A stretch of DNA of 64,000 bases, taken from contig CAJJAV010000012.1 in NCBI GenBank assembly GCA_905182125.1, positions 1 to 64,000 of the forward strand. The letters are read 5' to 3'. A model generated the notes under the pieces. That model saw only the letters and a program-made list of their open reading frames with translations. It did no database searches and had not been told where the DNA came from. Made by a program: the position numbers and the translations under genes. Shown one piece after another: positions 8,136 through 15,133 of the stretch (position 1 is the first letter of the stretch; each line of letters begins with the position of its first letter). The DNA is from an uncultured Candidatus Poseidoniales archaeon. Lineage in GTDB: Archaea > Thermoplasmatota > Poseidoniia > Poseidoniales > Poseidoniaceae.

Positions 8136-9746
8136 ATGTCAACCATCAAAGCGCCGACCGCAATCATCGTAGGCTCGGGTCCCGGAGGCCTCGCATCGGC
8201 CCTCCTCCTCGCCCATTCAGGCGTCGACGTGACCGTGCTCGAAAAAGCAGAAGCCGTCGGCGGCAGAACTCGATTGTTCAAGAAAGACGGGTTCACTTTT
8301 GACCGTGGACCAACGTTTTTCCACTACCCAGAAGTCATTGAAGAGATCTTCCAAGCCATCGGCCTCGACGCTCACAAAGAACTCGGTTTGATGCCCCTTG
8401 ACCCAATGTACCGACTCGTTTTCGGAGCAGGTGGACACATTGATGCAACCAGCAACCTTGAGGAAATGACCGAACGAATCCGTGAACTGTCCGGCGACAA
8501 GAACGCAACTGGTTTCGAGAATTACGTTAAGCAAAACAGAAAGAAGCTCGACTTCTCAAAGCAATGCCTCCAAACCCCATGGTCAAGCCCCCTCAATGTT
8601 TTCTCGAAGCGAGCCATTCGAGTTGCAACCATTCTCAAGCCTTGGTCAAGCGTTGCCGGCGATTTGAGCAAGCACTTCGATGACCAACGGGTGCGACTGG
8701 CAATGTCGTTCCAAACCAAATACCTCGGAATGAGCCCCTTCCACGCACCATCGCTGTTCACGATCCTTTCCTTCCTCGAATATGAGCACGGTATTTTCCA
8801 CGCCAAAGGCGGACTTGGAAGCATCACGGCACGGATGGGGAAAATCGCAGAAGGCCTGGGTGTCAAAATCCACTTGAACACGCCGGTGAAGTCCCTGATC
8901 TATGAAGGGAAAACAGTCACAGGTGTACGAATCGAAGGCAAAGAAATCATGGCTGACAAGGTCGTCATCAACGCCGACTTCGCTCACGCAATGACGACAC
9001 TCGTTCCCGATGAAAAGCGCAAGAAGTGGTCGAACAAGAAGCTCGAGAAGAAAGGCTACTCCTGTTCAACGTTCATGCTCTACCTCGGTGTCGACAAGGA
9101 ATACACACACCCGCATCATCAAATCTACGCATCGTCCGCATATGAGGACAATCTGGAAGACATCACCAACCACCGTCTTACGTGGGACGACCCGTCGGTC
9201 TATGTCCAAAACGCATCGATCACCGATGACACCCTTGCACCAAAGGGACAGTCAACCATCTACGTCCTTGTTCCAGTTCCAAACCAACACGAATCCATTG
9301 TTTGGGATGACATCAAAGACGACTTCCGCGACACCATCGTCAAACAATTGGGCAAACTCGGCTACGATGACATCGCCGACCACATCGTGTCAGAAACCGT
9401 GATCACACCTGATGATTGGGGCGCCTCTGACATCTACCGTGGAGCCGTTTTCAATTTGACTCACGACCTCAAGCAAATGCTATGGCGCCGCCCACACAAC
9501 CGATTTGAAGAAGCCAACAACCTCTACATCGTCGGTGGAGGAACACACCCTGGAAGCGGACTGCCAACCATCTTCGAAAGCGCACGAATCAGCAGCAAAC
9601 TAGTGCTCGCAGACCTCGGAATGCGCCCAGATTGGAATGGCATGGATACATGGTTCAAAGATGTCAAGCGCCCACGTGTCGCCGTTCGACCATCCGTTCA
9701 ACCCAAAGCACTTGGGTCGGCAACCGGTGAAGAACATGCGGCATGA
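8136..9746 (+). CDS. crtI: Phytoene desaturase-family carotenoid oxidoreductase
   Basis: 536 residues, within the range of CrtI-type desaturases. It begins with the FAD dinucleotide motif IIVGSGPGGLASALLLAHSG, then VLEKAEAVGGRTR and FTFDRGPTFFHYP. It ends with the family signature NNLYIVGGGTHPGSGLPTIFESARISSKLV (about residues 465-495). CrtI enzymes desaturate phytoene stepwise toward lycopene; in planktonic archaea carotenoids may feed retinal synthesis for rhodopsin, but no rhodopsin or beta-carotene cleavage gene lies in this window. A related desaturase or isomerase step is possible. The last 60 residues are a basic extension after the family core. Its 3' end overlaps the start of the next gene by 11 bases, suggesting co-transcription. 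Confidence 0.85.
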   Translation: MSTIKAPTAIIVGSGPGGLASALLLAHSGVDVTVLEKAEAVGGRTRLFKKDGFTFDRGPTFFHYPEVIEEIFQAIGLDAHKELGLMPLDPMYRLVFGAGGHIDATSNLEEMTERIRELSGDKNATGFENYVKQNRKKLDFSKQCLQTPWSSPLNVFSKRAIRVATILKPWSSVAGDLSKHFDDQRVRLAMSFQTKYLGMSPFHAPSLFTILSFLEYEHGIFHAKGGLGSITARMGKIAEGLGVKIHLNTPVKSLIYEGKTVTGVRIEGKEIMADKVVINADFAHAMTTLVPDEKRKKWSNKKLEKKGYSCSTFMLYLGVDKEYTHPHHQIYASSAYEDNLEDITNHRLTWDDPSVYVQNASITDDTLAPKGQSTIYVLVPVPNQHESIVWDDIKDDFRDTIVKQLGKLGYDDIADHIVSETVITPDDWGASDIYRGAVFNLTHDLKQMLWRRPHNRFEEANNLYIVGGGTHPGSGLPTIFESARISSKLVLADLGMRPDWNGMDTWFKDVKRPRVAVRPSVQPKALGSATGEEHAA

Positions 9747-10344
9747 GCACTTCGTTCTCACCTGCATTTGCCTTGGTTTGGTCACAGGATGCATTGCACC
9801 TCAGGCCATCGATGACGGCGGCGTCTCAACAGCCCCGATTCACATGACCTTCGAGGCACCAACACTTGATCGCACCGAAGACGCTGGTGCTACATTCGAC
9901 CTCAAGGAAACCTTGGTCGATGGGCCAGTGATGCTCCTATGGATTGGAGCAGGGTGCTCCGGGTGCCATGATTGGACCAAAATGATCAGAAATTCGATGG
10001 ATGAAGGACGGTTTAATGCTTCCAACATCACCGTAGTCAGTGTCCACAGATGGGCACAATTTGAGACAGCACAAGATGTCATGGACACGTTTGCAACAGA
10101 TTCGAACAAAACGCATTACACACCCTGGACCGTTGTAATTCCATCCCTGGCCACGCCCACTTACGAATTCAATTCAGAACAAAACACGGGCCTCCCCCTC
10201 TATGAAGCATATGGCAACCCGAGCACACCTACCCTCCAACTGATCGACCAAAGCGGAGCACTCGCTTGGCAATCCAAGACTTATTGGGCCAATGAAACGG
10301 TCCTTGAAGAAGGACTTTCATTCTTTGATCAAACTACAGCGTGA
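9736..10344 (+). CDS. Thioredoxin-like lipoprotein with CxxC
   Basis: 202 residues. The N-terminus is a short lipoprotein signal peptide ending in the lipobox LVTGC (Cys19), so the mature protein should be lipid-anchored on the outer face of the membrane. WIGAGCSGCHDW places a redox-type C74-x-x-C77 after a beta strand, as in thioredoxin-fold proteins. The later GNPSTPTLQLIDQSG fits the cis-Pro loop and the following strand. A role in extracytoplasmic disulfide or heme-thiol chemistry is plausible. ATG 9736 overlaps the crtI stop and gives a clean signal peptide; the longer frame from 9637 is inside crtI. Confidence is good for fold and location, low for partner. Confidence 0.7.
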   Translation: MRHEHFVLTCICLGLVTGCIAPQAIDDGGVSTAPIHMTFEAPTLDRTEDAGATFDLKETLVDGPVMLLWIGAGCSGCHDWTKMIRNSMDEGRFNASNITVVSVHRWAQFETAQDVMDTFATDSNKTHYTPWTVVIPSLATPTYEFNSEQNTGLPLYEAYGNPSTPTLQLIDQSGALAWQSKTYWANETVLEEGLSFFDQTTA

Positions 10345-10397
10345 ACGAGACACTGCGACTTGAGGTACAAACAATGCGAATGGTGAACCTCAAAGAC

Positions 10398-10411
10398 CCC
10401 AGCGTGCTGGG
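10398..10411. repeat. Short palindrome upstream of sdhC
   Basis: CCCAGC and GCTGGG flank two bases, giving a 14-bp palindrome in the 102-base gap before sdhC, about 36 bases from its ATG. It could be a small hairpin or an operator. I see no other element in this gap; a 26-codon frame (10375-10455) runs through it but has no support. Confidence 0.25.
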
Positions 10412-10446
10412 TAAATACAGGCGTCCTCGGACGGTGGGTGAGATAG

Positions 10447-11265
10447 ATGGGTGAAGGCATTAAACTTCCAGTCCTGAATGGGCTGGGTCGCACTGACCGA
10501 ATCGACAATTGGTTGTCGCAACCCTTGATGATGGGCATCGCTCTCACCATCACTCTGCTTTACACCGTAGGCAGGTTGTTTTTGTACCCCGACACGGTTC
10601 AATACGACATTAACGGCGCTACCGTCATGTCACCTATTTTTTCTCCAAACGTCCTCGAGTGGAGCCTTTTCGGCCTCAATGAATGGGAACACCCTGGCTG
10701 GGTCAACGCAGCTGTGCTGGTGCTCTGGATCCCCTTCGGCTTCCGTGGAACATGCTATTACATGCGCCGAGTGTACTACCGCACCTTCTTCGCCAGCCCT
10801 GTAGCTTGCTGGGTCGACGAACCTGAGATCAACAAGAAATTGGGTTACAAAGGTGAGAAGCGCCTTTTCATCGTCAACAACCTCCATCGATATTTCCTCT
10901 ATGCGGCAATGGTCATCTTAGCCATCAAATGGTGGGATGTCACTCACACATTGCACTTCACTGAAGGAGCATCCCAAGGGTGGGGCATCTGCATCGGCAC
11001 CCTCGTCATGGGCTTCGAAGCCTTTCTCTTGACCATGTACGTCACCTCTTGTCACGCCTTGCGCCACCTTACAGGCGGCGTTCTTGACCGATGGACTTCC
11101 CCCATTTCGCGCCTTCGGGGCAAGTTGTTCGGCGGCATCACAGCCCTCAACCGTTCCCACGGGTTCTGGTTCTGGACTTCGTTGACGTTCGTATTCCTGG
11201 GTGACCTTTGGGTCTTAGCGGTTGACGCCGATGTCTTGAGCGACATGGTGCTCTTTGCTCTTTGA
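10447..11265 (+). CDS. sdhC: Succinate dehydrogenase membrane anchor / cytochrome b-like subunit
   Basis: 272 residues with about five hydrophobic segments (near residues 28-46, 77-97, 142-162, 178-202 and 240-262). The histidines of NNLHRYFLYAAM and TSCHALRHL are candidate heme ligands. It is directly followed by SdhA and SdhB genes, which is the main ground for the call. It would anchor the enzyme and pass electrons to quinone. No separate SdhD exists here, so this looks like a single-subunit anchor, as in the fused type found in several archaea and actinobacteria. A GGTGA sequence lies 5 bases upstream of ATG 10447. Confidence 0.75.
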   Translation: MGEGIKLPVLNGLGRTDRIDNWLSQPLMMGIALTITLLYTVGRLFLYPDTVQYDINGATVMSPIFSPNVLEWSLFGLNEWEHPGWVNAAVLVLWIPFGFRGTCYYMRRVYYRTFFASPVACWVDEPEINKKLGYKGEKRLFIVNNLHRYFLYAAMVILAIKWWDVTHTLHFTEGASQGWGICIGTLVMGFEAFLLTMYVTSCHALRHLTGGVLDRWTSPISRLRGKLFGGITALNRSHGFWFWTSLTFVFLGDLWVLAVDADVLSDMVLFAL

Positions 11266-11276
11266 GGTGATGATGT

Positions 11277-13130
11277 ATGGCTGAAGAATACACCAAACAC
11301 GAATATGATGTTGTTGTCATTGGCGCCGGTGGCGCTGGCCTACGTGCTGCGATTGAAGCCGCTCGAAGCGGAGCAAAAACCGCAATGATCACTAAATCAC
11401 TGCTCGGTAAAGCCCACACCGTCATGGCTGAAGGTGGCTGTGCAGCTGCCCTACAGAATGCTGACCCACGGGATGGATGGAAAGTCCACTTCCATGACAC
11501 CATGAAAGGCAGCAAGTGGCTTGCCGATTGGCGTATGGCAGAACTCCATGCAAAAGAAGCACCTGACCGAGTTCGTGAACTTGAGCAATGGGGGGCTGTG
11601 TTCGACAGAACACCGAACAACCTGATCAATCAACGAAACTTTGGCGGCCACACCTTCCCGCGTCTAGCCCACGTCGGCGACGCTACAGGTCTCGAACTGA
11701 TTCGTACCTTGCAAGAGCGAGGCATCCACGAGGGCATTGATATCTTCATGGAATACACCGTCCGACACCTCCTCAAAGAGGGAGATCGTGTCACTGGATG
11801 CGTCGCATACACTCGCGTGGATGGAGAGTTCCACGCATTCTCAGCGAAATCAGTGATCCTAGCAACAGGCGGAATCACTCGATGCTGGTCTGTTTGCTCG
11901 GGATCTTGGGAATACACCGGAGACGGTCACGCCCTCGCCCTTTGGGCTGGCGCAGAACTTCGTGACATGGAGTTTGTTCAATTCCACCCAACAGGAATGG
12001 TTTGGCCACCATCTGTCCGAGGTATCCTCGTCACTGAAGGTGTGCGAGGTGAAGGTGGACGGCTGACGAACTCTGAGGATGAGCGATTCATGTTCAACTA
12101 TGTTCCAGAAATGTTCGCAGGCGATCACGCAGACACCATTGAAGAAAGCGATCAGTGGGTCGAAGAAGTCGTTTCAGGAAAACTTGCAACCGTTCGAAGG
12201 CCACCAGAATTGCTCACCCGAGACGTTGTTGCAAAAGCCATCAACTCGGAAGTCAAGGCAGGCCGTGGTTCCCCACACGGCGGTGCGTTCCTCGACATTT
12301 CCCATCGTGGAGAAGAAGCGATTCTGAAGAAACTCCCTTCGATGCATCACCAATTCAAGGAACTCGCTGGCGTCGACATTTCGAAAGAACCTATGGAAGT
12401 TGGTCCAACGGCCCACTATGTCATGGGTGGCGTCCGAGTCAATGCAGAGACACAGGAATGCAACGTACCCGGTCTCTTTGCTTGCGGTGAAGTCGCTTCA
12501 GGCCTTCACGGAGCAAACAGACTCGGAGGCAATTCACTCTCCGACCTCATCACCTTCGGAAAGCGAGCCGGCGAACACGCAGCAAAGCGATCCGAAAAAC
12601 TCGCCCAACCAGGCATTGAGGATGCTCAAGTTCAATCCGCCATCGAAGTGATGCTGGCGCCACTCAACCGAGAGGGCGGCGAAAACCCCGGTAAAATCTA
12701 CGATGAGATGCGGGACATGATGCAAGCCAAGGTCGGTATCATTCGAACGAAGGAAGAAATGACCGAAGCATTGGATGACCTTCGTGCATTCGACGAACGT
12801 CAAGATACCTGTTTCCCGGGTTCTTCTCGCAAATACAACTCTGGATGGCATCAGGCACTGGACTTGAAGAACATGGTCGATGTCTCAACAGCCGCCACAT
12901 TAGCAGCCCTGACCCGTGAAGAGAGTCGAGGCGGCCACACCCGTGACGATTTCCCTGGCGAACTCGAAGAATGGGGCTCACTCATCAATATCATCTACAT
13001 GGCAAACGGCGAAATCAAAGTCCGTCAAGAGAACATCGAGCCAATGAGAGAAGACCTTGATGGGGTCATCAAGGAAGTCAAATCAATGATTGCAGAACGA
13101 GCTGCTGAACAAGCAGGGGGTGGAAAATGA
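11277..13130 (+). CDS. sdhA: Succinate dehydrogenase/fumarate reductase flavoprotein subunit
   Basis: 617 residues. It starts with the FAD-binding VVVIGAGGAGLRAAIEAARSG, carries SLLGKAHTVMAEGGCAA and NFGGHTFPRLAHVGD (the family's histidyl-FAD region), then MEFVQFHPTGM, GVRGEGGRLTN and the active-site helix with R (LLTRDVVAKAI). HYVMGGVRVN and GLFACGEVASGLHGANRLGGNSL close the FAD site. The C-terminal helical domain contains the usual TREESRGGHTRDDFP. It oxidises succinate to fumarate on the cytoplasmic side of the membrane. A GAGGTGATG sequence precedes ATG 11277, and its stop overlaps the sdhB start by 4 bases. Confidence 0.93.
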   Translation: MAEEYTKHEYDVVVIGAGGAGLRAAIEAARSGAKTAMITKSLLGKAHTVMAEGGCAAALQNADPRDGWKVHFHDTMKGSKWLADWRMAELHAKEAPDRVRELEQWGAVFDRTPNNLINQRNFGGHTFPRLAHVGDATGLELIRTLQERGIHEGIDIFMEYTVRHLLKEGDRVTGCVAYTRVDGEFHAFSAKSVILATGGITRCWSVCSGSWEYTGDGHALALWAGAELRDMEFVQFHPTGMVWPPSVRGILVTEGVRGEGGRLTNSEDERFMFNYVPEMFAGDHADTIEESDQWVEEVVSGKLATVRRPPELLTRDVVAKAINSEVKAGRGSPHGGAFLDISHRGEEAILKKLPSMHHQFKELAGVDISKEPMEVGPTAHYVMGGVRVNAETQECNVPGLFACGEVASGLHGANRLGGNSLSDLITFGKRAGEHAAKRSEKLAQPGIEDAQVQSAIEVMLAPLNREGGENPGKIYDEMRDMMQAKVGIIRTKEEMTEALDDLRAFDERQDTCFPGSSRKYNSGWHQALDLKNMVDVSTAATLAALTREESRGGHTRDDFPGELEEWGSLINIIYMANGEIKVRQENIEPMREDLDGVIKEVKSMIAERAAEQAGGGK

Positions 13131-13897
13131 TGGTACTCAAAGGAAAAACACAAGATTTCAAGATCCTCAGAGGCGAAGGCGATGATGCTAAACTTGAATC
13201 ATTCAGCATTGAACTGGACGAAGGCATGGTCGTGCTTGATTGCGTCCACAGAATCCAACACGAACAGCAACCAGATTTGGCCGTCCGCTGGAACTGTAAA
13301 GCTGGAAAGTGTGGTTCGTGCTCTGCTGAAATCAATGGTCGTCCTCGCTTAATGTGCATGACGCGAATGAGCGATGTTGTCGCCGAAACACCCGAAGGTC
13401 AAGCGATTGAAATCCGCCCAATGAAGGCTTTCCCGCATGTCAAGGATTTGGTCACAGATGTTTCCTGGAACTATGATGTTGCAAAGCGAATCAAACCAAT
13501 CAATGGCCCAGCAACCATGGATTGGGAATTCAATCAAATGGAAGCAGACCGAGTTCAGCAATTCCGAGAGTGCATTGAGTGCTTCTTGTGTGTCAACACG
13601 TGCCACGTGCTCCGAGATCATGCTCTGTTCGATGGCTTTGCTGGCCCACGAAACCTTGTTCGCTTAGCCCAGTATGAAATGCACCCGCTTGATACAGAGG
13701 ATCGTATCCCTGAAATCAAAAAGGAATTCGGCATTGAATATTGTAACATTACACGCTGCTGCACAGAAGTGTGCCCTGCAGGCATTCAGATAACCGACGA
13801 TGCAATCATTCAATTGAAGGAACGTGTGGTCGACAGGTATTACGATCCACTGCAGCGTATTTGGCGCACCATCACCCGTCAAAACGTTCGTTACTGA
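13127..13897 (+). CDS. sdhB: Succinate dehydrogenase/fumarate reductase iron-sulfur subunit
   Basis: 256 residues. The N-terminal ferredoxin-like domain has Cys57, Cys62, Cys65 and Cys77 (WNCKAGKCGSC and LMC) for the 2Fe-2S cluster. The C-terminal domain has CIECFLCVNTC (Cys149, 152, 155, 159), CNITRCC (Cys206, 211, 212) and EVCP (Cys216), supplying the 4Fe-4S and the third cluster. It wires SdhA to the membrane anchor. The start ATG overlaps the sdhA stop as ATGA, typical of translational coupling; the second codon is also ATG. The order sdhC-sdhA-sdhB is complete. Confidence 0.93.
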   Translation: MMVLKGKTQDFKILRGEGDDAKLESFSIELDEGMVVLDCVHRIQHEQQPDLAVRWNCKAGKCGSCSAEINGRPRLMCMTRMSDVVAETPEGQAIEIRPMKAFPHVKDLVTDVSWNYDVAKRIKPINGPATMDWEFNQMEADRVQQFRECIECFLCVNTCHVLRDHALFDGFAGPRNLVRLAQYEMHPLDTEDRIPEIKKEFGIEYCNITRCCTEVCPAGIQITDDAIIQLKERVVDRYYDPLQRIWRTITRQNVRY

Positions 13898-13908
13898 ACG
13901 TGATTGCT

Positions 13909-14328
13909 ATGGCGTCAATGCTTGAACGCTTACGCACTGGATTTGCACTCTTCCTCGGTGCGGCTTTTTTTTGGATTGGTGTTCAACACTTTACTGGCCC
14001 TGAATTCTTTGAACCGATTGTACCAGACCTTCTCGGTCATGCTACATTCTGGGTGTACGCAAGCGGCGTGGTTGAAATCGCAATCGGTGCAGCGATGATG
14101 ATTCCTGTGTCACGATCGCATGCTGGGAAAGCCATGGCGGTGTTTCTCATCGTGTTGTATTGGGCGAACCTCAACATGTGGCTCAATGATATTCCCCTGA
14201 TGGGCACCACATTCAGCAACACGGCTCATATGGCACGCGCTGTGGCACAACTAGGAATGATTGCATTGGCTCTTTTCATTGCGCGAGGCACGCCGAATCA
14301 AGTGCAAAGAATAGAAGAAGAAGGTTGA
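13909..14328 (+). CDS. DoxX-like small membrane protein
   Basis: 139 residues with four predicted membrane helices: FALFLGAAFFWIGVQHF, HATFWVYASGVVEIAIGAAMMI, AMAVFLIVLYWANLNMW and ARAVAQLGMIALALFIA. The size, helix spacing and the G-x-x-F-x-x-G-x-x-H-F start resemble DoxX/DoxD-like quinone-associated membrane proteins. It begins 11 bases after sdhB, so it is probably in the sdh operon. Function is unproven. ATG 13909 is the first start after the sdhB stop. Confidence 0.55.
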   Translation: MASMLERLRTGFALFLGAAFFWIGVQHFTGPEFFEPIVPDLLGHATFWVYASGVVEIAIGAAMMIPVSRSHAGKAMAVFLIVLYWANLNMWLNDIPLMGTTFSNTAHMARAVAQLGMIALALFIARGTPNQVQRIEEEG

Positions 14329-14337
14329 GAGCCTTTT

Positions 14338-14355
14338 CCGCCTCCGAAGAGGCGG
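14338..14355 (+). terminator. Stem-loop after the sdh operon
   Basis: CCGCCTC and GAGGCGG form a perfect 7-bp stem with a CGAA tetraloop, 9 bases after the DoxX-like stop codon and between convergent genes. It looks like an operon-end hairpin that could terminate transcription or protect the 3' end. No T tract follows it, so intrinsic termination of the bacterial type is doubtful. Confidence 0.4.
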
Positions 14356-14429
14356 TAAGGCGGCTACCCTTTCGGGAACGGACGAAGCTTCACTCCATCC
14401 GAAGGTCATTCAGGATGATGGTATCGAAC

Positions 14430-14693
14430 TCAAAGGTGTTCGATGCCGGTCTTCTTGACGTTGGCCTTCTTGATCTTATCAGGAAGCCATGCAGGACCGT
14501 TCGCTGGCTTTGGTACCATTGCGATGCTGCCTTTGAAGCAGTGAACACGCTTGGTGCCACGCTCTCGTAGGCGGATGGTCGTATGTCCGCGGGTTGCTGC
14601 TTTTAGGGCTGCGCCACGGGGTTGTTTGCTTGCAAAAACCTGGCTCGTATCTTTTCCGTTCTCCATGAGAACAAAGTATTTTTTATCAGACAT
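14430..14693 (-). CDS. MC1-family chromosomal architectural protein
   Basis: 87 residues, close to the 93 of methanogen MC1. The sequence follows the family along its length: YFVLMENGKDTSQVF, then KQPRGAALKAATRG, TTIRLRERGTKRVHCFKG, NGPAWLPDKIKKANVKK and a final IEHL. MC1 is a monomeric DNA-bending protein that binds in the minor groove and helps compact archaeal chromosomes. A strong ribosome site (GGAGGT, 8 bases before the ATG) and a TATA box upstream suggest high expression, as expected for a chromatin protein. It lies downstream of the RAM-domain gene on the same strand but has its own promoter. Confidence 0.88.
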   Translation of the reverse strand: MSDKKYFVLMENGKDTSQVFASKQPRGAALKAATRGHTTIRLRERGTKRVHCFKGSIAMVPKPANGPAWLPDKIKKANVKKTGIEHL

Positions 14694-14730
14694 TTTGGAT
14701 TACCTCCGGTAAGGTTTGTATCACACTGAG

Positions 14731-14740
14731 TATATAGTAT
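14731..14740 (-). promoter_or_regulatory. TATA box of the MC1 gene
   Basis: On the minus strand the sequence reads ATACTATATA, a good euryarchaeal TATA element, 38-47 bases upstream of the MC1 ATG. Transcription would start near 14708, leaving a leader of about 15 bases that just contains the GGAGGT ribosome site. This is inference from spacing. Confidence 0.5.
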
Positions 14741-14794
14741 TATTGCCGAACAAAGGCAACACTGCTCGGTATAGGGAGCGCAGTACACCATTCC

Positions 14795-14806
14795 AAAGGG
14801 CCCTTT
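14795..14806. repeat. 12-bp perfect palindrome AAAGGGCCCTTT
   Basis: A self-complementary 12-mer lies in the 174-base gap between the RAM-domain gene and the MC1 promoter, about 55 bases upstream of the TATA box. It may be an operator or a small hairpin at the end of the RAM transcript. It is short enough to be chance. Confidence 0.25.
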
Positions 14807-14867
14807 CGAGCCGTAAAGCCCCAGTACATCGGTTTCAAAATCGGGAGCTCACGTGAAAGAATTTCTC

Positions 14868-15101
14868 TCAGAGTTCTGCCCCGGCGAGGGTCTTGGTGTC
14901 GATGATCCCTGGCACCTGCCGAATGTCCTCAACAACCGACTTGGCAATGGTTGCTAAACTGTCTGCTTCAAGTTTGATAATCAAATCATGATCACCGAAC
15001 AACAGCGTCGCATCTGCAACGAAATCCATGTCCTTCACTGCGAGGTAAACCTCGTGTTCCTTTCCAGGTGCGACATTGACGAGTACGTATCCAACTGCCA
15101 T
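14868..15101 (-). CDS. Stand-alone Lrp/AsnC ligand-binding (RAM) domain protein
   Basis: 77 residues from ATG 15101. The sequence MAVGYVLVNVAPGKEHEVYLAV, then DATLLFGDHDLIIKLEAD and VVEDIRQVPGIIDTKTL, follows the alpha-beta RAM domain of Lrp/AsnC regulators, but there is no helix-turn-helix. Such stand-alone RAM proteins form oligomers that bind amino acids and may modulate full-length Lrp proteins. It lies 32 bases downstream of the giant surface-protein gene on the same strand. The frame extends to 15137 without further homology. Confidence 0.8.
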   Translation of the reverse strand: MAVGYVLVNVAPGKEHEVYLAVKDMDFVADATLLFGDHDLIIKLEADSLATIAKSVVEDIRQVPGIIDTKTLAGAEL

Positions 15102-15133
15102 GGTAATCAACCATAGCGGTACGCCAAAGGACT

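Noticed and set aside
9637-9735. Longer N-terminus for the thioredoxin-like lipoprotein
   Set aside because: It lies inside crtI and would place the signal peptide and lipobox in the middle of the protein.
10375-10455. 26-codon open frame upstream of sdhC, possible leader peptide
   Set aside because: No ribosome site, no conserved feature, and it overlaps the sdhC start out of frame. Chance length.
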